Source: Bacteroidota bacterium
GTDB taxonomy: Bacteria; Bacteroidota; Bacteroidia; Bacteroidales; UBA6013
Assembly (NCBI GenBank): GCA_020048645.1
Contig: JAIFMG010000041.1
Coordinates: 1 to 64,000, forward strand
Length of the DNA stretch: 64,000 nt
Direction of reading: 5' to 3'
This document shows positions 9,845-18,838 of this stretch, one piece after another. How positions within the stretch are numbered: position 1 is the first letter of the stretch; the number at the start of each line of letters is the position of its first letter. The notes beneath the pieces are model-generated. The model searched no databases and was not told the DNA's origin. It was given only the letters and a program-made list of their open reading frames with translations. The translations under genes and the position numbers were made by a program.

Positions 9845-10699
9845 TTAGTCGCGCGAAAGCGAGATTTTGAGGCTGTCGGGGATGCTGATCCGGAAAAGGG
9901 TGTGCTCGCCGGGGAGGCTCTCCACCTCCAGCCTGCCCTGGTGCTTGACCTCCACGATGTCCTTGCTCATCGACAGGCCCAGGCCGGTGCCCCGGTCAAC
10001 GCCCTTGGTGGTGAAGAAGGGAGTGAAGATCTTGTCGATGACCGACTGCGGCATCCCGGGGCCGTTGTCCTTGATGGTCAGCACCACTTCGCCGGCCTGC
10101 TTGCGGGTGGTCACCCACAGGCGCGGCTGGTATCCTTCCATGCCCTCGGCCACCATCTTCTCCTCCATGGCCTGGCACGCGTTGGTGACGATGTTGATCA
10201 CCACGCGGCCGAACTGGTCGGGCGCCACGTTCACCTTGCCGATGGCAGGGTCGAGCTGGTAGTCGATCGAGGTGTTGAAGTCGCGGTTGCTGCCCCGCAC
10301 CCCGTGGTAGCCCAGGTTCGTGAAGTCGCTGACCATGGTGTTGAAGTCCACGCTGAAGATGGCGCCCTCCTCCTTGCGGGCCTGGGCCAGCATCCCGTTG
10401 ACGATGCGCGAGGCCCGCTGGCCGTGCTGGAGCACCGACCGCGAGTTCTCGGCCAGGCTCTGGCAAAGCTCCGCCAGGTCCGCGTAGCTGTCGGCGTCGA
10501 GCTGGTCCTTGGCCTGCCCAAGGATTTCCAGCATCTCGCTGGCGATGTCCGCGTTGAGGTTCGAGAAGTTGTTGATGAAGTTCAAGGGGTTGCGGATCTC
10601 GTGGATGATGCCGGCGGTCATTTTGCCAATCTCGGCCAGGCGGTCCAGGTGCTGGATCGTCGAGCGCAGCTTGCTGATGTTTTCTTCTTGTTCCGACAC
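9845..10699 (-). CDS. soluble sensor histidine kinase
   Basis: GTG start at VSEQEENISK; AEIGKMTAGIIHEIRNPLNFINNF (H present), HATPase NACQAM, DNGPGMP, GTGLGLSMSKDIV. No TM or sensor domain seen. Confidence 0.85.
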   Translation of the reverse strand: MSEQEENISKLRSTIQHLDRLAEIGKMTAGIIHEIRNPLNFINNFSNLNADIASEMLEILGQAKDQLDADSYADLAELCQSLAENSRSVLQHGQRASRIVNGMLAQARKEEGAIFSVDFNTMVSDFTNLGYHGVRGSNRDFNTSIDYQLDPAIGKVNVAPDQFGRVVINIVTNACQAMEEKMVAEGMEGYQPRLWVTTRKQAGEVVLTIKDNGPGMPQSVIDKIFTPFFTTKGVDRGTGLGLSMSKDIVEVKHQGRLEVESLPGEHTLFRISIPDSLKISLSRD

Positions 10700-10716
10700 G
10701 GTTGGTGGTTTTTGGG

Positions 10717-13700
10717 TTAGGATTCGTTTTCTTCGGTCTTGGGCTTGGCGATGGGGATGGACACCGTGAACCGGGCGAAGGCCCCGTCCTCGGACTCGAC
10801 CGCGATGGTCCCCTTGTGCTGCTTGACGATGTCGATGCCAGAATAGAGGCCCAGCCCGGTGCCCTCGGCCGTGGGCTTGGTCGTGAAGAGCGGGTCGAAG
10901 ATCTTCGGCAGGTTCTTCTCCGGGATGCCCAGCCCGTTGTCCTCGAAGCACAGCAGCAGCAGCTCGTCCTCGACCCTAAGGCTCACCCGGAGCCGGGCCG
11001 CGAAGCCCGCCCCCACCCGCTCCTGCTTCTTGGCCAGCGAGTAGATGGCGTTCCGGGCGATGTAGAGCAGCGCCTTGCCGAACTCCTCCGGAATCACGTT
11101 CACCGGGTCGAGCTCCTCCAGCTCGAAGGCCAGCTCGGGCTCGAATCCCCTGAACTGGTTCTGGCCCTCGGCAAGGGCCTGCTGGGCCGCCTCGCGGGCC
11201 ATGGCGCTCAGGTCGCTCGGGTAGAAGCGCGTCGGCTTGGCCTTCATCAGGGCCTCCATCTCCTTGATGATCCGCGTGGCCGTCACGCCGTGCTGGTTGA
11301 TCTTGACCAGGTTGCCGTTGATCATCTCGATCACCTCCACCTGCTCCTCCAGCAGGTCCTGGCCTTCCGAGGCGTCCTCGCCCAAGGCCTCCCTGGTCTC
11401 CGCGATGATGTCCTTGAGCTCCTGGGTCAGCTCGGTCGAGACTTCCGAGAAGTTGTTGATGTAGTTCAGCGGGTTGATGATGCGGTCCACGATGCCCTGG
11501 GTCAACTGCCCGATGGACGCCATCTTCTCCTTGCGGACCAGCTCCTCCTGCGTCTCGCGCAGGTTGATCAGGGTCATCTGGAGGTCCTCCAGGATCTGCG
11601 TCTTGATGAAGGCCGAGACCAGGTGCTCCTTGAGGTTCCGCAGCAGCGAGAAGGCCTCGCTGCTGAAGGCGTCCTCGCTCTCGGGGTTGTCCAGCACGAT
11701 GAAGCCCTCGATCTGGTCCTTGTTGTCGGGCACGTTGATCAGGATGACCACCCGCGAGTGGGCGCCCACGAAGGCCGGGTGGCCGCCCCCCGCGCCGAGC
11801 TTGGCCCGGTAGCGGATGCTCTCGTCAAGCGCTTCGGTGCCGCCGATCAGCTCGGCGTGCGTCTCCTCCACGCTCAGGGGCTTCAGTTGCTCGTCGCTCA
11901 TCTCGAAGCCGAACTTGGCCGCGAACTCGTACAGGTGCGTCTGCTTGTTCAGCAAGACCGCGTAGCAGTGCTCGGCGCCCTTGATCTGGTGCAGTTTCGA
12001 AAGGATCGAGCGCATCAGGCTCGTGAAGTTGACCTCCTCGTTGATCGACTGCACGATGATGTCGATCTGCTCGAGCTGGATGTTCTTCTGGGCCAGCTCC
12101 GAGGCCTGCTTCTCGATCTCCTCCTTCTGGCTCTCCACGGCCTGCTTCTGCTTGGCGATCTCGTCGCGCTGCTGCACGATCTCGGCCGTCCGCTCGCGCA
12201 CGATCTTCTCGAGCTGCTGCTTCTCCTTGACCAGCCGCCGCGAGTTCAGCTTCACCACGCCGATCACCAGAAGCACCAGGCTGACCAGGTAGAGCAGGTA
12301 GGCCAACACCGTGCGGTAGTACGGCGGGCGGATCCGGAAGGTGAAGCTGGCCACCCGGCTCTCCTGGCCGTGGATGTTCCGCGCCTTGACCTGGAAGACG
12401 TAGGTGCCCTCGAACAGGTTCGTGAACTCCTTCTTGGTCTCCTTGGTCCATGGCGACCACTGGTTGTCGTAGTTCTTCAGGCGCACGCTGAACTCCGTGG
12501 CCTCGATTCCCTCGAAGTAGGGCGAGGCGAACTCGAACACCAGCGTGTTGTGCGCGTAGTCCACCTCGAAGACCAGGTCGTCGGGCTGCTTGTTCCAGGC
12601 CACCGAAAGTGTGTCGTTGAGCGGATGCTCCAGCGCGAAGGTGCCATGGAACAGCACCGAGTCGCGGCCCGCCTGCACCCGGTGGATCACCGCCAGGAAA
12701 TCCTGGTCGAGCTTCGGCTCGATCCGGTCCAGCACCGCGTAGTCGAAGCTGTAGAGCACGGCGCCCCGGGCCAGCCACAGCTTCAGCTCGCTGTCGATGA
12801 ACAGGTCCATCGTCTCGCCATTCGGCAGGCGCCGGTAGGGGACGCTGTCCACCTCGAAGCCCCCGCCGGGCCTGGCGCTGATGCGCTCCACCCAGTAGCG
12901 GTTGCCCCGGTAGATGATGCCCACGATGGCCTCCTGGTCGGGCATCTTCACGAACTTGAGCACGCCCGCCTGCTTGCTGTCGAAATAGGCCGAGAAGACC
13001 GGGTGCGGCACGAACGAGCGGCTCTCCGCGTCGAAGATGAACATCCCCGCCTCGCTGCAGGCCACCAGCTCGCCCTCCAGCTCGCCCAGCTCCAGGCCGT
13101 TGATGCTGCGCAGACCGCTCGTGGCGTCGTAGATGTCCACCAGGGTGTCCTGCCCTTCCACCCGGATGTTCACCAGCCCGTTGTTCTTGGTGCTGAGCCA
13201 GAAGTCGCCCGGGCCCGCGAGGTGGATGTCCCTGAACTCCAGGTTCTCGTTCTCGTAGATCTTGGTCTTGGAAAGGCTCCCCGCCTCCACGTCGAACCGC
13301 AGGAACTGGCCCCGGCAGGCGGCGTAGAGCTGGCCAGGGCCGGCCGCTGTCAGCGCGTAGATGGGCGGCACCCCAGGCAGGGTCGAGCGGGCCGAGTTGC
13401 TGGCCGCGTCCAGCTCGAAAAGCCCCCCGTTGTTGGCGATGAACGTCCGCTGCCCGCCCTCGACTTCCACCTGGGCGAAGCACCACGACTGGTCGCCGAT
13501 GCCCTGCACCTTGTCGAAGATAGGCCCGCCGGCCGTATAGCGCAGCCGGTGCGCCCCCAGCACCGTGGTGATGTAGATCGTCGAGTCGATCTCGGTGATG
13601 CTGTAAACCGTCTCGCTGAGCTTGTAAATCTCGTCGTAGATCGAGAAGGGCGAGAGGAACTCCAGGCTCACGATGCCCGTGTTCAGCGAAAGCCAAAGCA

Positions 13701-14637
13701 CGTTCTTGCCCGAGGAGGAGCTGGAGTTGTAGCTGTGTATCACGATGGGGTCCGGCAGGCGGGCCGAGATGTGCCGCACCAGCTCGCCCTCGGGGTTGAT
13801 CTCGAAGAAGCCGTTGCCCAGCGTGCCGAAGCCGAAGTTCCCGTTGACCAGGGCCACCGCGTTGTAGATCGCCCCGTCGCGGTTGATGCCCGGGGCCGTC
13901 GTCTCGAAATAGGTGGCCGAGACGCTGTCCATGACGCTCAGGTCGTATAGGTACAGGCCATGCAGGCGCGTGGCCACCAGAACGCGGCTCTCGTCATAGG
14001 GCAGGATCCCGAAGATGTCCTTCTCCACGAAGACGTTCTTCTGCGGCACCAGGACGCGGTGGTCGGCTGTCAGCTCGCAGATCCCGTTCGCGTAGTTGCC
14101 GATGAAGTAGCGCCCGTTGGCCACGAAGTTGATGAAGCTCGACGGAGGCGTCTCCAGCACCTCGATGCCCTTGTAGTCATAGACGAAGATGCGGCTCGGC
14201 GTGTTGAAATAGACCTTCCCGTTCCAAACGTTGGTGCGCAGCACCTGCGAGAAGGCCCTGTGCTCCTCCGCCTCGATCAGCCCCACGAGCGACTGGTAGC
14301 GCAACTGGCCCTTCGCGTCGGGCTTCAGGTAGCCGAACTCGCCCGCCGCGCCCACGAAGATGGTCCCGGCGCTGTCGCGCTGGATCGAGAACACTATCGA
14401 GCCGTTGTCGATCGGTATCTGCTTCCAATGCGTGCCATCGAACTGGAGCACGGCGCCCTCTACACCAAAGTGCATCACCCCGCGGTTGTCCTCGACGGCG
14501 CACCAGACCTGGGCCGGGCCGTCGTAGTCTTCGGGTGTGTAAACATGCGTCAGCGGATCACCCGTATGGTTGGCTTGCGAAAAGGCCCATTGCCCTGGAA
14601 CAAGCCATGCTAGCAGCATCAACAGTCTGATTCTCAT
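10717..14637 (-). CDS. propeller/Y_Y_Y transmembrane sensor with GAF-like region and histidine-kinase-like C-terminus lacking the phospho-acceptor His
   Basis: Signal peptide, propeller repeats, Y_Y_Y, TM (VLAYLLYLVSLVLLVIGVV), coiled coil, MASIGQLTQGIVDRIINPLNYINNFSE, DNGLGIP, GTGLGLYSGIDIVKQHKG. Confidence 0.85.
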   Translation of the reverse strand: MRIRLLMLLAWLVPGQWAFSQANHTGDPLTHVYTPEDYDGPAQVWCAVEDNRGVMHFGVEGAVLQFDGTHWKQIPIDNGSIVFSIQRDSAGTIFVGAAGEFGYLKPDAKGQLRYQSLVGLIEAEEHRAFSQVLRTNVWNGKVYFNTPSRIFVYDYKGIEVLETPPSSFINFVANGRYFIGNYANGICELTADHRVLVPQKNVFVEKDIFGILPYDESRVLVATRLHGLYLYDLSVMDSVSATYFETTAPGINRDGAIYNAVALVNGNFGFGTLGNGFFEINPEGELVRHISARLPDPIVIHSYNSSSSSGKNVLWLSLNTGIVSLEFLSPFSIYDEIYKLSETVYSITEIDSTIYITTVLGAHRLRYTAGGPIFDKVQGIGDQSWCFAQVEVEGGQRTFIANNGGLFELDAASNSARSTLPGVPPIYALTAAGPGQLYAACRGQFLRFDVEAGSLSKTKIYENENLEFRDIHLAGPGDFWLSTKNNGLVNIRVEGQDTLVDIYDATSGLRSINGLELGELEGELVACSEAGMFIFDAESRSFVPHPVFSAYFDSKQAGVLKFVKMPDQEAIVGIIYRGNRYWVERISARPGGGFEVDSVPYRRLPNGETMDLFIDSELKLWLARGAVLYSFDYAVLDRIEPKLDQDFLAVIHRVQAGRDSVLFHGTFALEHPLNDTLSVAWNKQPDDLVFEVDYAHNTLVFEFASPYFEGIEATEFSVRLKNYDNQWSPWTKETKKEFTNLFEGTYVFQVKARNIHGQESRVASFTFRIRPPYYRTVLAYLLYLVSLVLLVIGVVKLNSRRLVKEKQQLEKIVRERTAEIVQQRDEIAKQKQAVESQKEEIEKQASELAQKNIQLEQIDIIVQSINEEVNFTSLMRSILSKLHQIKGAEHCYAVLLNKQTHLYEFAAKFGFEMSDEQLKPLSVEETHAELIGGTEALDESIRYRAKLGAGGGHPAFVGAHSRVVILINVPDNKDQIEGFIVLDNPESEDAFSSEAFSLLRNLKEHLVSAFIKTQILEDLQMTLINLRETQEELVRKEKMASIGQLTQGIVDRIINPLNYINNFSEVSTELTQELKDIIAETREALGEDASEGQDLLEEQVEVIEMINGNLVKINQHGVTATRIIKEMEALMKAKPTRFYPSDLSAMAREAAQQALAEGQNQFRGFEPELAFELEELDPVNVIPEEFGKALLYIARNAIYSLAKKQERVGAGFAARLRVSLRVEDELLLLCFEDNGLGIPEKNLPKIFDPLFTTKPTAEGTGLGLYSGIDIVKQHKGTIAVESEDGAFARFTVSIPIAKPKTEENES

Positions 14638-14784
14638 TCGATGGTAAACTACTGCGTTTGCGGATTCGCCGCCTCTGGCGGCCTCCTTGGGTTGAAATCG
14701 GTCGGGAATGAAAAAAACTCTGCCTTAAAAATTCACGCTAATATAAGATTATGTATCAAGCCCATCCTATTCGACAAATAAATT

Positions 14785-14816
14785 GAGCGTGGCCAAGCCG
14801 AAGATTGGCCACGCTC
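14785..14816 (-). terminator. rho-independent-like terminator of the T9SS-cargo gene
   Basis: gagcgtggccaa gccgaaga ttggccacgctc, 12-bp stem, T-rich on the minus strand. Confidence 0.65.
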
Positions 14817-14829
14817 GAAAGCCCTCGCG

Positions 14830-16002
14830 TCAAGGAACGAAAATCTTCCGGACCACGCTGCCCTGGGTCGTGCCCACCCGCAGGAGGTACCAGTTGCTCA
14901 CCGCGTTGATCTGCTCGTAGCCGATGTTCATCGTCTGGTCGCCGGCCCGCTGGCTGTACATGACCTGGCCCAGGAGGTTGATCACCTCGAGCCGCTCGAT
15001 TCGGTTGCCCTGCGCCACGCTGATGTAGAGGCCGCGGTCGTCCTGGAGGACTTCCAGCGGGAAGGAGTTCGACTCGACCACTTCCACGAAGGTCATGAAG
15101 TCGCTCTCGCCGGCGGTGAAATCGCCCAGGGCCGAGACCGCGCCCATGAAGCTGCCCGCGGAGGCCTGGTTGAGCAGCTCCCACTGGTTGCCGTCCCAGC
15201 GCCCGCCGAACAGCGAGCTTTCCGTGCCGGCCACGTCAGCGGCCGAGTAGTTGAAGGTCAGGTTGCTGCTGAAGCTGCTCACGCCCTCGGCGCCCACGAC
15301 CCAGTAGCGGTTCAGGAAGTTGGTCTGGCTCTCGTTCTCCGGATGCTTCTGGTTGACCACGCGGGCCGAGATCTGGCCCTGGCCGAACGAGGCCTGGCCG
15401 AAGACCAGCTCGAAGGGCGAGTAGTCGGCGCCATTGTCCATGTCGCCAATCGGGAAGAGGTACTCGACGCCCACGGCATCCACCCCGCGGACCATCATGC
15501 CCTGCCCGTCGGCGCCCACCATGTTGCCCGGGCCGAAGCCCGTGCCGCTGGAAAGGCTCGCGGTTGGGCCGAGCACCAAGTGGTTGTCCCCCAAGACGAT
15601 GACCCCTGCGTCCATGACCAGGCTCTTGTCAATCCGCACGCTCTGCTCCAGGACAACGCCCGCGGCGTTGTTGGTGCGCAGGCCCGGGATGCCCAGCTCC
15701 GCCACCCCCGAGAGGGTCTGCTGCTCCTGCCCGTCGAGCACCAGGTGCCCCGTGCTCGCCGCCGCGATGGCATCGCCGGCAGCCGAGTTGTCGGTCCAGT
15801 CGCCCGATACGAACATCTGGCCATCGACACGCAGCGAACCGCTGTTGTGGACATAGTGCCCCGTGGCCTGTCCGCCCAGCACGAGCACCTGCGCCATTTC
15901 GGGGATCACGATGTGCGCCCCATTGTTGATGACCCCTTGCGCGTTGGCGCCCAGGGCCAGGGCAATGCCCGCGGCGCCTAGCGCCATTGTTTTCGTTTTC
16001 AT
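14830..16002 (-). CDS. secreted protein with T9SS type A C-terminal sorting domain
   Basis: Signal peptide; C-terminus IERLEVINLLGQVMYSQRAGDQTMNIGYEQ...NWYLLRVGTTQGSVVRKIFVP is a Por-type CTD. Confidence 0.85.
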   Translation of the reverse strand: MKTKTMALGAAGIALALGANAQGVINNGAHIVIPEMAQVLVLGGQATGHYVHNSGSLRVDGQMFVSGDWTDNSAAGDAIAAASTGHLVLDGQEQQTLSGVAELGIPGLRTNNAAGVVLEQSVRIDKSLVMDAGVIVLGDNHLVLGPTASLSSGTGFGPGNMVGADGQGMMVRGVDAVGVEYLFPIGDMDNGADYSPFELVFGQASFGQGQISARVVNQKHPENESQTNFLNRYWVVGAEGVSSFSSNLTFNYSAADVAGTESSLFGGRWDGNQWELLNQASAGSFMGAVSALGDFTAGESDFMTFVEVVESNSFPLEVLQDDRGLYISVAQGNRIERLEVINLLGQVMYSQRAGDQTMNIGYEQINAVSNWYLLRVGTTQGSVVRKIFVP

Positions 16003-16023
16003 ATCACGTTCGGTTTAAAGTTT

Positions 16024-18753
16024 TCAATTGATGTCAACCCAGTCCATGCCGTTGAAATAGCGTAGCGTGCAGGTGCCGTCGAAGTTGTCCTGCATGTACA
16101 AGTCGCCCATCGAGGGCAGAATCGGCTCCGAATCCATCGGCTCCAGCCGCATGGCCGAGCTGATGTGCAGCTTCCGCTCCGGATTCCGCACACCCACGCC
16201 CAGCGCGCCCGTGTTCGGCGCGACAAAGACGCCCAAGTCCTCATTCAGGTTGGGATCCGTGTAGAACTGGTATCCGCCCGCGGCCCGCACCACGAACTCG
16301 TTCGGGCCCGAGCTGCTCACGGGCGTGCCCGCGTTCGAGTTGTCCCCGAACACGATCGAGCCGTCGCCGATGCTCTGGGCGTTCGTGCCGAAAGCCATCG
16401 TCCGGTAGCCGAAGGAAGTAACCCCCTCGTTGCCAATGGCGAAGGCGCCCTCGCCTTCCGCCACCGCGTAGGTGCCCAGCGCGAAAGAGTTGTCGCCCTG
16501 CGCGTAGGCGTTGAAGCCGATGGCGAACGCGCTGGAGCCGTAAATGACGCCGCCGCCCGTCATCGTCGGGTCGTAGATCGTCGGGTTGCCGCCCGCGTAG
16601 GCGAACTTGCCCAGGGCCACCGAGCCGTCGCCCAGCGCGTAGGCGTTCTCGCCAATGGCGAACGAGCCTTGCCCCTCGGAGACAGAACCGAAGCCGATCG
16701 AGTAGGAGTTCTGGCCGCGGGCCGAGGCCTGCTGGCCGATCGCGAACGAGCCGATGCCCGTGGCGTAGGCGCTGAAGCCAATGGCCACCGAGTTGGCGCT
16801 GAAGGTCTTGCCGGGCAACACCTTGCCATCCTTGTCGATGTCCGTCTGGTCGCCCCCCGCGAAGGCGGACTGGCCAATGGCAACCGAGCCAAGCCCCAAG
16901 GCGTAAGACTCGCCGCCCAAGGCCAAGGCGCCCCGTCCCTGCGCCGTCGAGCCCATGCCGTAGGCATAGGAGTTCTCGCCCCGGGCCGAGGCCCCCATGC
17001 CGATGGCGAAGGACGACAGGCCCGTGGCGTAGGAGCTGTTGCCAATGGCCACCGAGTTGGCGCTGAAGGTCGCCGTAGGGTCGATCACGTTGCCCGACCC
17101 GTCGATGGCAGTCTGGTCGCCGCCCGCGTAGGCGAACTGGCCGAGCGCCAGCGAGCCGAAGCCCAGCGCGAAGGCCGAGTTGCCAATGGCGAACGAGCCG
17201 TCGCCGTGCGCCAGCGAGTTGTAGCCGATCGAGTAGGCGTCCGTGCCAATGGCCGAGGAGCTTTCGCCAATGGCCAAGGACCCCAGCCCGTCGGCGGAGG
17301 CGCTGGCGCCCAGCGCGTAAGAGTTCGGACCATTGGTCACCGCGCCGATGCCCAGCGCGAAGCTCTGCGTCCCCTCCGCGGAGGCGTAGCGCCCGAAGGC
17401 GAAGCTGTTGTCTTCGTGCGTTACGGCACCGTCGCCAATGGCCACCGAAGAGGCGCCCAGGGCCTCGGCCTCGTAGCCGATGGCCGTCGAGTAGTCCCCG
17501 ATGGCACGCGGCCGGTAGCCGAAGGCCTGCGAGTAGTCGCCCATGGCCAGCGCGTGGTAGCCCGTGCCCATGGAGTTGGTGCCCACCGAGTCGGCGCCGC
17601 CGATCTGGACCCGGCCCACCCGGAAGGCCTCGCGGTTCGGGTACCAGAGCATCCGGGGCTCGTCGAGGACCACCTCGGCCGCCGTCGCTCCCGAGACCAG
17701 GAAGGCCTGCTCGGCCTCGCCCTCTTTGGCGGCCGTGTAGCCGCCCACGGCGAATCCGCCCGCGCCCGCCTTGCTCGAGTTGTCAGGGTAATAGACCCGG
17801 GTGCTGTCGGGCGTGACCCGCAGGTACTCGCGCGAGCCGAACTTCGAGGCGCCGTAGCCGCCCACGGCGAAGCCGCCCGCGCCCGCCTTGGCTTCCGACT
17901 CGGGCACATAGACCCGCGTGCTGTCGGGCGTCACGAAAAGGATGTTGTTGATGCCTGCCTTCGCGGCCGAGTAGCCGCCCACGGCGAAGCCGCCCGCGCC
18001 CGCCTTGGCGGCGTCGTCGGGCACGTAAACCCGGGTGCTATCGGGCGTCACGAACAGGAAGTTGCTCATGCCCGCCTTCGAGGCGCCATAGCCGCCCACG
18101 GCGAAGCCGCCCGCGCCCGCCTTGTCGGCCGCGTCGGGCACATACACGCGCGTGCTGTCGCGGGTGACCCGGAAGATCTCCTCGTCCGTGTTCAGGCTCG
18201 CGACCGAGAAGCCGCCCCAGCCGGTGGTCGGTGCCTCCTCGACGAAGACCCGCACCCCTTCGGGATAGACGGCGAAGACGGTCTGGCCCTCGCTGTTCTT
18301 GACCTCGAAGAGCGGGTCGTTCGGCCCGCTGGCGCCGTTGCCTTGCACGGCCAGCTTGCCCCCGGGGCTGTTGGTGCCCAGGCCGACGTTCTGGTCAGGG
18401 TTGGTCAGGAAGACCGAGCTGGAGCTGGCCTGCCAGAGGTTGTCGCCCGTGGAGGGCAAGGCCAGGTTGGTCCAGATTGTGCCGTTGTAGAAGAAGAAGC
18501 TGCCCAGGTCGGTGTCGAAGACCAGCAGGCCGGTGGCCGGGTTCGCGATGGCTACCCGCTGGGTCGAGCTTACCCTCGGCACCAGGATGCCCCTCTCGGT
18601 GGAGGAAATATCCAGCATCGCGGAGGGGTCGGGGGTCTGCCCCGGGACGTCCGAGATGCCGACGCTCTGCGCCATGGCCGCCCCTCCCACCAGGGAAAGG
18701 AGACCCAAGCTGGCCAGCGTCCGTTTCAATCCTTTGTTGATGATGTTTCGCAT
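16024..18753 (-). CDS. YadA-head-like (Hep_Hag) 14-residue repeat surface protein
   Basis: Signal peptide; ISDVPGQTPDPSAMLDISSTERGILVPR; more than 20 14-residue SVAIGxxAYAxGxxS repeats; no YadA anchor or T9SS CTD recognised. Confidence 0.82.
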   Translation of the reverse strand: MRNIINKGLKRTLASLGLLSLVGGAAMAQSVGISDVPGQTPDPSAMLDISSTERGILVPRVSSTQRVAIANPATGLLVFDTDLGSFFFYNGTIWTNLALPSTGDNLWQASSSSVFLTNPDQNVGLGTNSPGGKLAVQGNGASGPNDPLFEVKNSEGQTVFAVYPEGVRVFVEEAPTTGWGGFSVASLNTDEEIFRVTRDSTRVYVPDAADKAGAGGFAVGGYGASKAGMSNFLFVTPDSTRVYVPDDAAKAGAGGFAVGGYSAAKAGINNILFVTPDSTRVYVPESEAKAGAGGFAVGGYGASKFGSREYLRVTPDSTRVYYPDNSSKAGAGGFAVGGYTAAKEGEAEQAFLVSGATAAEVVLDEPRMLWYPNREAFRVGRVQIGGADSVGTNSMGTGYHALAMGDYSQAFGYRPRAIGDYSTAIGYEAEALGASSVAIGDGAVTHEDNSFAFGRYASAEGTQSFALGIGAVTNGPNSYALGASASADGLGSLAIGESSSAIGTDAYSIGYNSLAHGDGSFAIGNSAFALGFGSLALGQFAYAGGDQTAIDGSGNVIDPTATFSANSVAIGNSSYATGLSSFAIGMGASARGENSYAYGMGSTAQGRGALALGGESYALGLGSVAIGQSAFAGGDQTDIDKDGKVLPGKTFSANSVAIGFSAYATGIGSFAIGQQASARGQNSYSIGFGSVSEGQGSFAIGENAYALGDGSVALGKFAYAGGNPTIYDPTMTGGGVIYGSSAFAIGFNAYAQGDNSFALGTYAVAEGEGAFAIGNEGVTSFGYRTMAFGTNAQSIGDGSIVFGDNSNAGTPVSSSGPNEFVVRAAGGYQFYTDPNLNEDLGVFVAPNTGALGVGVRNPERKLHISSAMRLEPMDSEPILPSMGDLYMQDNFDGTCTLRYFNGMDWVDIN
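17700..18190 (-). repeat. about 117-bp in-frame tandem repeats (about 39 aa, roughly 4 copies)
   Basis: (F/L)VTPDSTRVYVPDxAxKAGAGGFAVGGYxAxKAGxxN repeated, spacing about 117 bp. Confidence 0.85.
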
Positions 18754-18838
18754 TGGCTTTTAGAATTAGGATGGATGTTTGGTTTGTCTGCCTAAATATA
18801 GTCCATTCTTCTACAATACGGAAAAGCGATCATCAAAC

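Noticed and set aside
14638-14760. Possible riboswitch in the leader of the pseudo-kinase operon (ggccgccagaggcggc hairpin)
   Set aside because: A single short GC hairpin with no alternative structure or known consensus; not enough evidence.
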